Below are positions 43,201-54,477 of a DNA stretch of 64,000 bases, in pieces (the first letter of the stretch is position 1; each line of letters begins with the position of its first letter). Position numbers and translations under genes: made by a program. The DNA comes from Diploscapter coronatus (taxonomy: Eukaryota; Nematoda; Chromadorea; Rhabditida; Rhabditidae): positions 59,915,201 through 59,979,200 of the forward strand of contig OZ038422.1 in the NCBI GenBank assembly GCA_964036155.1. Reading direction: 5' to 3'. The notes below the pieces were generated by a model. It had not been told where the DNA came from. It did no database searches and worked only from the letters and a program-made list of their open reading frames with translations.

Positions 43201-46200
43201 AATTCCGTACAACTCCGTTGCGGCAGGTACTAATCTTAAATTTCTTACAAACTAGAAAAAATAATTGAAAGCTTTATTTTTCTAATCATAGCGACTATTT
43301 CATTTCGAGTAGCATGTCTCATTTTGCGAGAGTTAGACCTTAGTTTGGTATATATAGGTTTCAATGCATTACCTTATAGACGAGAGGAAACTTCGCGTAA
43401 TTAAAAACAATGTTTTATCATAAAAATCCCAATAGATTCAAATCTCCACATTTCTAATGATACTATCAGAAGCATTATTTTGCGCTCTTGTCAAAACATT
43501 GTAGGATGGAAATCATTCTAGCCACATATTAGAAGATAGGATTTCAAAACCGCCTGGGATATTTTAGTGGTCAATTTTGGTGAAATTTATAAGAACTGAA
43601 TTTTCTGGCCAACAACTAAATGTTGCAAAAATATTTTCTCGGAAAATTCGAAAAATAATCGAACATGTTGGGAATCAGAACCACAGTTGAAATCTCATCT
43701 CTGAAAAGCGATCGTTTCTTTCACTCGATAATTTTCCCTCGGGCAAAATATACGCTACCGGAGGCAAGGGGGTATACACTGGCAGAGACGCAGAGGAAGA
43801 AAAGAAACAGCGTTTATAGACGCGAGGGCACAAAGAAAGGAGAGAGGAGCATGTATCGGCATATAGACATGAAATCGCAAAAGAAAATGATAAAAGGAAT
43901 GGGTATACTTGGCTCGTTTTCTCTTTAGCAATGAAATGGTTGGGAACAGAAAAACGGAAATAAACTTCGGGCTTTTGGTAGAGTTAGTTCTGAAATAAGC
44001 GCTTGATCTGAAACATAGAAAATCTACCTTTTTGCTTATGAAAAAAGAACATTTTGTGGTTTTCTAATCTCTAATATTCCTGATCTGAAGCATAGGAAAA
44101 ATGTGGGTTAAAAGATGAAAAGAAATTTGCAGGCCGCACAGCAGCGTCGATAGTCGCAGGTGGCAGCGGTGGGTCGTCATCGGGTTCGGCATCTGTCGGT
44201 CCGATCGGCCCAACTCCGGCCCCAGTGAGTGCCTCGTCTGCTCCACAGCAACCCGCAGCTGCATCGGTTCTCACCGCTCAGCAGGGCAGCGGAGCCAACG
44301 CCGCACCGCAGCAACAGCAACAGGGCACCACCAGCATCGCACAGGTCGTCAAGGGAGCCAAGTAAGTCACTTTGGGAACTTTATTTTATGATCGAAAGAT
44401 GAAGAATATTATTTTATAGTGAGTTAAAAATAGTTTCTGAAATAGATTGAAACATACAAATTCGTTACTTTCTTATGCTAAAGAGGTTTTAAAATATAAA
44501 ATTTGATGATTTTTGTCAAAAAACTAAGGAGGTAGTAAAACGTTCAGTAAAATTCAACGATGCACTAATCGGAAATATTTAAACTTACAAAAGAACCTAA
44601 CTTTCCGAATTCCAGCAAACCGACCGCCAACTCGAATTCGACGTCGACAACGGCGAATTTGCTCAACGACGAGAATCGCGTGCCATCGTCCAACGTGCAA
44701 GCAGAGGTTTGTCATTTTTTATTTTATAATTTTTGAAAAAAGTTTCAATTTTCTATAAGAATATCTAGGAAAGTTATTCTTGGCTCCCACTAAGCAGTCG
44801 AAAAGAATATAATTCTTAGAACAATAACACTAGTTTTAGCCTAGTTAGAAAGATAATATATTAAATTTGCTAATATATTTCATCGGTGTCGTGTGGTGCA
44901 AATACCTCTTAAAATATTTTTGAAAAAAATTAGGTAAACGAAAACCCGGAACCTTCCTCAAACGAACCACCACCAGTTTCTTCGTCGTCTTCGGTAGTTG
45001 AGTCCTCGTCGAGTCAAAATCCACAGGCTCCGCTCTCTCCTCAACCGTGTCAGCCAGTGGGCGGAGCCTCGAGTGCAACGACGCCACGCGGTCGAGAGCA
45101 GCCCAAACGGTCATCGGGTGGCAAGGAAGAAAGAGGGGGAAAAATGAATGGAACTCGAAGCCAAAATCAAGCCCAGGGACATGGGAATTTCGCGCCATCA
45201 CCTGCTAATATGGCTATGGAACAACAGAATCAACAACATCAAATCGTGCAAGAACAACAAATGCAATATATTCAGCAACAGCAACAACAGAATGAACAGT
45301 CAGAACTGAACGTCCAGACCAGCGGGGTTGAGGTAGGGAGAATGAAGACGTGATTTGGTGGTCGTATCATGGTAGTTTTGAAATTAGTGTCCATTTCGCA
45401 AGCAGACTATTAAATCTGGCGAATGACCAATATTTACCGATTAGTTGAGGCGTAGCTTTGTTGTGATTGCGTATCTTCATCGTAGTGAAGTTTTATGCTC
45501 GTTCTATCGCGAAATTAGAATGTGGTGGAAAATGGGTTCAGAGGTTCGACGATGCCTTAATGTGTTTTCGTATCGATTAGAACTTCGTCTTCTTAACGTC
45601 ATGACATCGTAATCGTCAAAATCGACGCTGATGGATCCAGAATTCTATTTGACTTAGTGCTACCGCTATCTTCATCGTCGTGTAATCCTCTTTATTGACG
45701 TGAAAGGACTCAGGAGATCTTCTACTATGCTTCAAACTCTTGGCCTACTGGATTCGGAATTCTATTTAACGTTGTGATATGGTGGCTTTCATCGTCGTGG
45801 CGTCAACTTCTTTGACATGAAAGTGAATCTAAATTTAGTTCATGGGTCATGCGCCGTCGAATCAGATGATGTCGCCTCAAGCGAGGAGTCAGATGCTCCT
45901 ACAAATGCAGCAGCAGCAGCAACAACAGCAACTGCAGTTCGCCTACTCCCCATCGGTCTCCTACACCGGAAATGGCCTTCAGATGGTATACAGCCCGATA
46001 TGACCGACAATAATTTACAATCCACATGAATCCGAACTTCAGAATTACTTAGATAATTAAGAGAGACACTTGGGTAATTAAGAGATAATTAGGTGGTTAG
46101 GTTTGACTATTGCAAAAGTGACACTTCCATGGTCAATTTTTACTGTAATTGCAATTTAGCGGTCCTGAAACATATGAGGCTAAAAGATGTCGAAATAGAA

Positions 46201-48878
46201 TTTAGAGAAAAGTTGAATATTTCGACGATTACATATAACTCAATTAATGAAATTGTCAACTAGTTTATCATTCTTATTTATGAAAAACTTGAAACATAAT
46301 ATAATTTATTTTAAAAAATGAAATATAGTTTGGCGAGAAAAACTTCATAATTCTTAGGTAAATACATAATTCGATTAATGAAAATATTAAAACTTGAAAT
46401 AATGTAAAATAAAAATTCAGCTGGCTGGTAACCCGATGGTTGCGGAATTGTCTCAGCAACAGGCCTCAGCGGCTCAGCAGCAGCAAGGGCAGCAAAAGCA
46501 GGGCGAAATAAGCCAGTCACAGCAGCAGAGTCAGGCAGACATGGCCAATGGCGGAATGCAGACCAATATCATCAGTGAGCTAATTTAATTTGTTGAAATT
46601 TTATCTTCAAGCCTAATTTTCTCAGGAAGCTGATCGATCAGATTTATTAAAATATTCAAAACGCTTATTGTCAAGCGTAATTTTTTATCAGTCAGCACGT
46701 GAATTTATTAAAATGTACTTTTCTCACATAAAATGTGATATCAATCAAAAATAATATTGAAATTCAATCGTTGCCATTGATTATTAGAGGATTTTGAAGC
46801 ATATTCCGAGCTTTTCTTCTTTTGTTCCTGCAAAATTATCGAAAAGGACTAAGAATCATTTTTTCGTCGTTAGAAATTGCGATATTCAGACGCCGAGGAT
46901 CAGGGCATGCGAGTGCTGCGCATGGCTCAGGCCAACACTCCGCCAGTCAGCAACAAACCGCAGAGGGTAAATTCAGTTTTCTCGAGACATTTTTGAAGAC
47001 TCGTGAAAATCTTAACATTACGTCCTTTTCTGTATCTTTTTTTTTTAGAAAAATCTCAAAGAAGACGATTGAATTTTTGAAAATTTAAACTTTGCTAGTT
47101 TTTTCAGGCGACGATTCCTGCATGGCTGGGCGCGTCGCCGCTCGGTCGTATGCCGATGACTTCGGAGTACGAGGTACGGTATTTCTCCTATTTATTCTTG
47201 ATAAATTTAGTCTATATTACTACGAGATTACAGTGCTCATTACTCATTCATTATGGATTTTTGAAACGTATCTCTTCAGACAGTTCATTCTTTTATGATT
47301 TACAAAATTTCTACTTCAAATTAAGAATTGTAAATGTCAATATATCTCAAAAGTACTAAAATTACTTGAGGTGAAAAATCAAAATGGAGATAATTTGAAA
47401 CTTATTTTTTCTACTCTATTATTTACGAGATGATTGTTTGCAAAGTGAGGAGGGAAGGGGTATCCGCGAGCCTTAACTATGTGCCTCTGCGTCCCTACTC
47501 TGTTCACTCTTATTTTCCTCCAATGCCTGTGCGTCGTGCTCAGATACCCGTTCCCCTTTTCGATGCAAACATTCATCTCGTAGATAATGGAGAGTAATTT
47601 GGAAATTTTCAGTCTCAACTGAACGCCCTGGAATTGGCTCTGACTAGAACGCCCTTGCCGATGGACAGCGAGCGACCGCGCACCTACCTGCCCAAAATCC
47701 CCTGCCCTTGCTCGCCCTACTATCCACAGGTACAAAATTCGGAATTTATAATTCTGAAGTAAATGCTGAAAGATATCTAAAAGTTCCCTATTAAGCCATA
47801 TTACCCATCGATTTTACCAGTTGCTTAGTCTAGTTGACCCATTAAAATAATGGAAAATAGAAGATCTATGAGCTATTTGATTTGAAACCTATCAAAATAT
47901 AATTACTCTACGAAATTTATTTCAATTTTTTCTTGTTCATATTTTAAGCCGCAAAGTCTGAGCAATTACTCATTAGAAATTTTAGATTATTTTTATTACT
48001 TACTTGGAATTTATTAGGATAATTTAAAAATATAAAAATTCAAATAATTATACAAATTTTCAGACGCCGCCGGCGAACAGTGACACGTTGGAGTACTACT
48101 TGAGGTTGTCGCCCGAGACACTCTTCTTCATTTTCTACTACATGGAAGGCACTCGCGCACAGCTCCTTGCTGCTAAGGCGCTCAAGAAACTCTCCTGGAG
48201 GTTCCACACCAAGTAAGAAATTTCTAAAAAAAATGTATAAAATAGATTTTCTCTGAAAAACGGGAAAAAGCATTGAATTCCTAGGGATTTGTTTTTCTTC
48301 ATCTTTGGTGACTATAGTAAATTGGAAAGAATAATGATGTGAAGTAAAATATAACTGAAAATTGATTTAACTCGTTATTTTGAGAGTAGTTTTTATGAAT
48401 GGGAAAAGGAAATAATTTGGAAGACAATAGAATAAAAATTGAATTTTGCAGGTACCTGACCTGGTTCCAGCGTCACGAGGAGCCCAAGCACATCACCGAC
48501 GACTATGAACAGGTTAGGATTTTTTTTAAAATTAATTATTTTACTCCATAGATTTTTCTTTTCAAATTTGATACAGCAAAAATTACAAGGACCAAATCCC
48601 GATAAGAACCTTGCGTTGCACAATTTCAATTAATTATTTATTGTTTCATGCATAACACATGGGGTTATAACCTATTCCTGTCTAGATATAAGCTTGAGTA
48701 TACAGACGAACACTGCACAAAAAATACCAACAAAAAAGAAGATATATGATTCTCTGAAACTTATTGTTGCACTTTTCAGGGAACATACGTGTATTTCGAT
48801 TTCGAGAAATGGTCTCAGAGAAAGAAGGAGGCTTTTACGTTCGAGTATCGCTACCTCGAGGACAAGGACTTCGAATAG
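31209..48878 (+). CDS. ntl-3: CCR4-NOT complex subunit 3 (CNOT3)
   Basis: A non-enzymatic subunit of the CCR4-NOT deadenylase, acting in mRNA decay and repression. Twenty-three exons give about 909 residues. The N-terminal Not3 coiled-coil domain starts [20 protein letters not shown] and continues with [40 protein letters not shown] and [15 protein letters not shown] long Ser/Gln/Pro-rich linker follows with polyglutamine runs. The C-terminal NOT box (from about residue 770) has [40 protein letters not shown] and [20 protein letters not shown]. Exons: 31209-31259, 31549-31632, 31848-31928, 32423-32524, 32641-32709, 33111-33233, 36027-36089, 36328-36475, 36584-36673, 36949-37135, 42789-42856, 43152-43226, 44133-44361, 44616-44706, 44934-45332, 45839-45985, 46421-46574, 46890-46966, 47108-47173, 47613-47729, 48064-48212, 48452-48512, 48780-48878. 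Linker exons are less certain than the two domains. Confidence 0.94.
33234..36026 (+). other. 2.8-kb CNOT3 intron
   Basis: Contains a pyrimidine-rich patch at about 34330-34740 with four [GA]CTATTTC motifs and a copy of a dispersed repeat at 34926-35050. The hydrophobic open frame at 34315-34806 is a by-product of the pyrimidine run. No nested gene was recognised. Confidence 0.5.
34926..35050 (+). repeat. Dispersed repeat, copy B
   Basis: Shares with copy C the words CACCGCAAATATTC (C: CACCACAAATATCC), CGGTGAATTA, TCAGCTTTG, ATTAC and ATCCTTAATAA, then GGACGAGAGATGA. It lies in the 2.8-kb CNOT3 intron. Confidence 0.7.
37136..42788 (+). other. 5.7-kb CNOT3 intron with polypurine/polypyrimidine patches
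   Basis: By far the largest intron in the window. It alternates AT-rich DNA with strand-asymmetric patches: purine-rich on + at about 37535-37690, 39000-39190, 41020-41275 and 42055-42180, and pyrimidine-rich at 39240-39560 and 40860-40945. The words GAAATAG and CTATTTC recur in them. Open frames here are compositional artefacts. No nested gene, RNA or intact transposon was recognised. Confidence 0.5.
43740..43895 (+). repeat. Purine-rich patch in CNOT3 intron
   Basis: A strongly purine-biased stretch (for example GAGACGCAGAGGAAGAAAAG) within the intron 43227-44132. It resembles the patches of the 5.7-kb intron and has no coding support. Confidence 0.4.
45628..45832 (+). repeat. Degenerate tandem repeat in CNOT3 intron
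   Basis: Two diverged copies of about 85 bp. Each begins with GAATTCTATTT and contains TTCATCGTCGTG followed by a TTGAC(G/A)TGAAA word. They lie immediately before the exon at 45839. Confidence 0.55.
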
Positions 48879-50501
48879 AATATCCTAGCTGCAAGAGCCC
48901 CTTGGTTAAGCGGTGAAACATCCGATTGAATGTTCGTTTGTGGAGTTGGAGAGGAAATTTTGAGATCAACTTAATTTTTCGATTCCTTTAATTAGGGTAA
49001 TTAGATGCTAGTTAACTTCTCGCCTAATTTTCCTTTTAATTTCGGCCTTATTCAGGTTATGGTAAAATTATCTTTTTTCATTTTTGCTTAGTTTAGTGGT
49101 CATAACTAATTTCTTCGTCAGGCCTTTCTCTATGAAAATTCATTCGATTTCTGGAAAAGTGCCTAATCTTAAACAAATTAGCTTGGTATTGTTTACGAAT
49201 TTTGTAATCTAAATGATGGTCTCCACCCCAATTTTCATACGGTTGAAGTTATTGTTGCATTGTGTGGGTTTTTGTAAAATTCGACAATTTTCGAGTTGAA
49301 GGGCAAATTTTACAATAATCCCAACTTTTATCTCTCTTACTTTAAAGCTAGTCGTCAAATGTTTCGTAAACTGGGCAAATCCATTCTTTTCCAATTTAAA
49401 ATTTTTGCTGCAATCTGAAAATTTTCCTCTCTTTAAAGCAAACCGGGGCATCTTTTTATCAAAAAATAACATCAGCAAACCCGAATTTCATATCCTCAAT
49501 CTCATCAGAACTTCCAAACTCTGCCCCTTGCGTCGAAAAATTTCGAGATTTTTCAAAATTTCGCACTATCAGCCGAAATTTTCCACGAAATAGTTGTTCA
49601 TATTTTTGTACATAGGAAGTTTCATGTGAAATTTCGCTGGTTTTTCGAAATTTCGAAAAATTTTCGCGATCTTCGACGAGGGTCCTTGTGATTCTTTAGA
49701 AACGTAGAGTTGTTTTAACGTAAAATTTGATTTTTTTTCTTCTGTATATCGGTCCCTACGCCCATATATAGTCTAGTGTGTAAGAGGTCTTATCGCTAAA
49801 ATCGTTGTTTTTATTATTCTATCCGGATTTTTGACTGGGTATTGATGATTTTTACAGAATACGAGATAATTTTCTGAAGAAAGTGCATTTTTATTATTTT
49901 TCTCTGTACTCCTTTCAGAGGGTTTCTCTTATATTTTGCGGAAATAATTTTTATTCAGTCAAAATCCGATTTTTTTTTCTCTCGAAAATTCTAAAACGTG
50001 GCAGTACTTAGTATTTTATTGCGGGTTCGTTTATTTTGTAATGCTTTTCAGCGATATTGCTCTAGCTTAAACAATTACTTTCTCATGATTTGTGCGTAAT
50101 TTGGGTATTATCGCTGAAAAAGATTGAAAAAGTGAGCGAACCTAAATTCAAAGCGGTACCTAAACCGATTTTCCGGTTTTTGTTGCAAAAAATAGCGGAA
50201 ACTTCGACCCCGAAATTGCCTCTTTCTTCCTCCTTTTAAAACGGAAAACTCCATGTTTATCATCATTCTCTTTTGACTTTGACTTGTTTTGTTGGAACAA
50301 ATAAAAGTACGATTTTATTATTTTCAAATTTTTTAAATTCAACACCACTTACGTCGGATATGCTTTCTATTTTTCAAAAATCTAACAGCGTTATAATTGA
50401 TCTTGAAACTAATTTTCATGTGATAATAACCATTTTAATTTAGAAATTCAGATATATGTATGTAACAAGTCCACAAACCTTCATTTTATTTCAACGAAAA
50501 T
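48879..50501. other. Intergenic region, 3' of CNOT3
   Basis: About 1.6 kb between CNOT3 and the decayed exon copy, presumably containing the CNOT3 3' UTR. AT-rich with many AAATTTTC-type words. No gene or repeat family was recognised. Confidence 0.4.
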
Positions 50502-50938
50502 TTGAAGGATTTAAAAAAAGATTCTTAAAGGTCGAAAAATTAGCTATTTCCGTCTACGCAAAAATACTGACGATTATGATAGTCCCTATAACGATAGTTA
50601 CAACGATGATTATGATAAAGGACTTGTTGCTTATTCGACAACAGCATTTCTTCTGGGAGGGTGGCATCGGATAGACGGTCCCTGAAACTTGAGAATTATG
50701 ATAAGCTGAACTTCAAATAATTTCAAATTATAAGGTACATATTTTTAATGAATTTGTATGTTTTGACAAAAATATAATATTATTTCATAAATATTGTTTG
50801 GTGTAAGTGTCAACGAATGATGAGAAAAATCTTCAAACTGAACACTGAGATAAGAATAGATAATATACCGAAATTATATTCATCAAAAATTTCAACTCTT
50901 ATCGAGTCAGAATGAAATTATATGTTTATCATAAAACT
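50502..50938 (-). pseudogene. Decayed copy of a membrane-anchor exon and its upstream intron
   Basis: This segment is a diverged duplicate of 53356-53801. The exon-like part, 50681-50544 on the minus strand, still reads MPPSQKKCCCRISNKSFIII and a hydrophobic run. A two-base insertion near its end shifts the frame into a stop, and the donor is changed from AG|GTAAT to AG|CTAAT. No promoter or first exons accompany it. It lies downstream of the intact gene's stop codon, so it is probably the relic of a tandem gene duplication. Confidence 0.7.
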
Positions 50939-51006
50939 ATAAGTTCGTTGTAATTAATTAATGGCAAGGTTTTGAAAAATTTTATGAGCCAAATAATAGC
51001 GAAATT

Positions 51007-52215
51007 TTAACCGTTCCAATTTTTACCTCCACCGCCCTTTTCAATCACGTCTGGAACATATCCTTTGTTGCGATCTAAATTCTAGCATAATTGTGACATA
51101 TATTCGCAAAATACCATCGTTCAAATTGCCACCTTCATCGCCCTTTCCGTGCACGTCCTTAACGTCCCCTTTGTTGTCATCTAAATTGTGGTTTTATTCA
51201 AAACTCTTTCAATTAAAATACCATCGTTCAAATTTCCTCCTCCACTTTCCTTTCCATGCGCATCTGGAACGTCTCCTTTGTTGCGATCTAAATTCTGGCA
51301 TAATTATGACTTATATTCGTAAAAATACCATCGTTCAAATTTCCTCCTCCACTTTCCTTTCCATGCACATCTGGAACGTCTCCTTTGTTGTCATCTAAAT
51401 TCTGACATAATTGTGACATATATTCGCAAAATACCATCGTTCAAATTGCCACCTTCATTGCCTTTTCCGTGCACGTCTTGAACATTCCCTTTGTTGTCAT
51501 CTAGATTTTGATTTATTAGAAGTTTCATTAATTTAAAATACCATCGTCCAAGTTTCCACCTCCACTGTTATTTTCATGCACGTCTGGAACATGCCCTTGA
51601 TTTCCATCATTCGGTAGGGTTCCTTAAGAATAAAATTGAATAATTTTAGTGGGGATTTTTAAAAGACCTTCGTCGTCATCCAAATTTCCGCCTCCACTGT
51701 TATTTTCATGCACGTCTGGAACATGTCCTTGGTTGTCATCTAAATTCTGGCATGATTATGACTTATATTCGTAAAAATACCGTCGTCCAAATTTCCGCCT
51801 CCACTGTTATTTTCATGCACATCTGGAACGTCTCCTTTGTTGTCATCTAAATTCTGGCATGATTATGACTTATATTCGTAAAAATACCGTCGTCCAAATT
51901 TCCACCTCCACTGTTATTTTCATGCACGTCTGGAACATGTCCTTGGTTTCCATAATTTGGTAAGGTTCCTTAAGAATAAAATTGGATAATTTTAGTGGGG
52001 ATTTTTAAAAGACCTTCGTCGTCATCCAAATTTCCACCTCCACTATTATTTTGAGTTAAATTTGGAGTATATCCCTGGTTTCCATAATTTGGTAGGGTTC
52101 CTTAAGAATAAAATTGATAATTTTAGTGGGGATTTTTAAAAGACCTTCGTCGTCGTCATCCAAATTTCCACCTTCACCGCTCTTTCCAGACATGTCTTGA
52201 ACGATTTCTTTATAC
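51007..52215 (-). repeat. Tandem exon-intron array (11 exons, 10 introns)
   Basis: A tandem repeat in which each unit is one coding exon of 66-87 nt plus one intron of 40-45 nt. Most units are about 107 bp. Two intron types alternate: one starts GTATTTT and ends AATTTAG or AATCTAG, the other starts GTCTTTTAAAA and ends TTCTTAAG. Exons following the second type start with the codons for GTLPN. All ten internal junctions are phase 1. The first unit (52215-52145) and last unit (51074-51007, ending KNWNG and stop) are the most diverged, as expected at array ends. Confidence 0.85.
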
Positions 52216-54477
52216 CTATATTAGTTGAAGTATAGTTTGCTTTGATCCAGGCGTTCCAAATTACTTCAAATGTAATAAATTATTAGCGATAGACCGATAA
52301 GTTGAAATTTATTCTAACGATTTCAATAAATTATTATAATTTCCAAACTATTTAAAAATTCTTTTCGAACTTATTTAAAAGTAAACCAAAATGAGCCAAT
52401 CACTCATCCTAGGCACCTACTACTCAACCACTATCGATATCCAAATTCCAAACAGAGGTGGAACCCAAATAAAATTACTGTGACAGTAATTTTTTGTACT
52501 TTACTGTTACAATCATTTTATTTGGGTTCCACCTCAGCTCTTCCTTCCCCCACTCTCTGCATGTGATCTTTTCGGGGACAATCAAAGTAAGAAATTTGAG
52601 GAAAAGTGCAAAATCGGAGCTTTTTACAGGAATAAATTAAGAAAATGTCGTATATTGGGTATAGAACTTCATTCCCACTCTTGAACAAAGTAGAAAGAGA
52701 TAAATAAGAGATCGATGAAAGTAACGAATCGACTGAAGAGTGCAGCTTTCACTTAGTTTCGACGGCCCAATTGTTTTTTATCTCCTCACATTTTACACTG
52801 CAAACCTCGGATCCTGTGAGCTATTTAAAACATTTTCGATGACTTCTGTTCCAATGATGTGTTCAACTTTGCGAACGGCAAATGTTAATTTCGATTTTGT
52901 TCTATAAACACATATGAAGAATTTCAGTAAAAATGGGAAAAAAAATTTACGAGAGGGGATCCGCACATGGGATCTCGCTCAAACTTTGCCCAGACCTGCT
53001 AACAACAGTTTACTTTTTCGAAAAAAAACCGGTATACTCATCGATAACAAACGAAAATCATTTTAAAAATGATTATCTCCATCGTTTATATTCGATGTTT
53101 TTTTTTTTTTATTTTTTTTAACTTTTTGAGCGTCTTCTTTTTAATTCTGTATGTAGAATGATCATTAAGTCATATTATTAAAATAGATAATGTGTTCACT
53201 GTTATGTTTCATGTCAATCCTAGCTATATTTTCTTCAAATATGTGTGTGCAAATTTCATCAAATATTTTATTCAGCTACAAAATACATGGAAAAGGGTGT
53301 AATTTTTATCATGCACTGAAACCGATTTTTCATTTACACATTCTTTAAAAAATTAGAAGGATTTTTAAAAAAAATTTTGGAGGTCGAAAAATTACCTATT
53401 TCCACCCACGCAAATGCTAACGATTATGACTGCCCCCGTAACGACAATTGCAACGATGATTATGACGAAGCACTTGTTGCTCATTCGATGACAACATTTC
53501 TCCCGGGGAGGTTTGCCAGAGGGTGGCATCGAATAGACGATCCCTGAAATTTAGAATTTGATGGGCTGAATTTTCGATAATTCGAAATTATTTAAGATAT
53601 ATATTTTTAACGAGTTTTTATATTTTGACAAAAATGTAATGTTATTTCATAAATATTGTTTGATGTAAGTGTCAACGAATGATGAGAAAAATCTTCAAAC
53701 TGAACACTGAGATAAGAATAGATAATATACCGAAATTATATTCATCAAAAATTTCAACTCTTATCAAGTCAGAATGAAATTATATGATTATCATAAAACA
53801 TTCCTTTTTAAGGCAATCTGAAAAACACATTACGTAATGACACGAGATATAGAAGAATGGTGTGAGAAAAGTTACCTTAACTAAACATCCCCTACTTTAT
53901 GTTTCCTTTCCTCGCGCCATAATTCCATGAGGTTTTCAAGCAACTTTTTTACACACAATAATCTTACTTGACGGCACCCCGTTCTGGACGCATTGCTGCG
54001 CGTCAGGTAGAATGTAAACTTGACGGTCTTGTTGAATAGCACTACCGCCTTGTAGTGACTCGTTTGAAATTGGCAGTGATTGGGGATCCAAAGTTGAAGG
54101 AGCCGGTGCGGAATGACCGCTGTAGGTTGTTGGATTCTAAAATGGCTATTTTCAATCCCATTAAAATTCAGAAAATCAATATATTTCTGATCTAATCTCC
54201 TTCTACTTGGATACTTTCAAATTTGTATTTAGGAAAATCAAATTTTCATACGAACGAAGGGGCTATCAATATAGGAAAGTTAGTATTTTAAATATAACTT
54301 TTAAAGCCTAATAAATTCTATAGTATAAAATGATGGTATTACGCTTACGTGATTTGAGGTTTCTGGAGCCTGAGAAATCGAGGCTAAAGCGGTTGATGCA
54401 TTGTGGAGATTTTCGTACTCATGGGGGCGAGTTTTTGAGGATTCCAGTGTAGAAGAATATGCTGGTGGTGGTTCCAT
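51007..54477 (-). CDS. Type II membrane protein with tandem micro-exon repeats
   Basis: I do not recognise this gene. Fourteen exons splice in consistent phase to about 411 residues. Residues 1-124 are hydrophilic, with a PPPAY motif near the start (possible WW-domain ligand) and a basic Cys-containing segment (GKPPREKCCHRMSNK) before one membrane helix (FVIIIVAIVVTGAVIIVSIC, about 125-145), so the N-terminus should face the cytoplasm. Residues 150-411 are eleven Asn/Asp/Gly-rich repeats, for example DNKGDVPDVHENNSGGGNLD, with NNS glycosylation sites, each on its own exon. Exons: 54477-54349, 54136-53968, 53543-53396, 52215-52145, 52100-52014, 51968-51888, 51846-51781, 51739-51668, 51622-51542, 51500-51435, 51394-51329, 51287-51222, 51180-51115, 51074-51007. 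The repeats are predicted extracellular. Function is unknown; cation binding by the acidic repeats is only a guess. Confidence 0.8.
52455..52535. mobile_element. 81-bp palindromic element
   Basis: The arms GAGGTGGAACCCAAATAAAA at 52455 and TTTTATTTGGGTTCCACCTC ending at 52535 are exact reverse complements at their outer parts, with mismatches toward a short centre. It sits in the large intron (53395-52216) of the micro-exon gene and has no coding capacity. Probably a very small MITE or a transcribed hairpin. Confidence 0.7.
53356..53801 (-). repeat. Duplicated segment, intact copy (exon 3 and intron 2)
   Basis: Direct duplicate of 50502-50938. The part lying in intron 2, about 53645-53801, is nearly identical between copies (two differences seen by eye in about 150 bp). 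The exon part carries many substitutions and a length difference. Confidence 0.8.

Noticed and set aside
51007..52215. CRISPR-like pattern of near-identical ~41-nt segments at ~107-nt spacing
   Set aside because: The intervals between the short repeats are homologous to each other and form one continuous protein frame. The short segments behave as introns with splice sites. The host is clearly a eukaryote.
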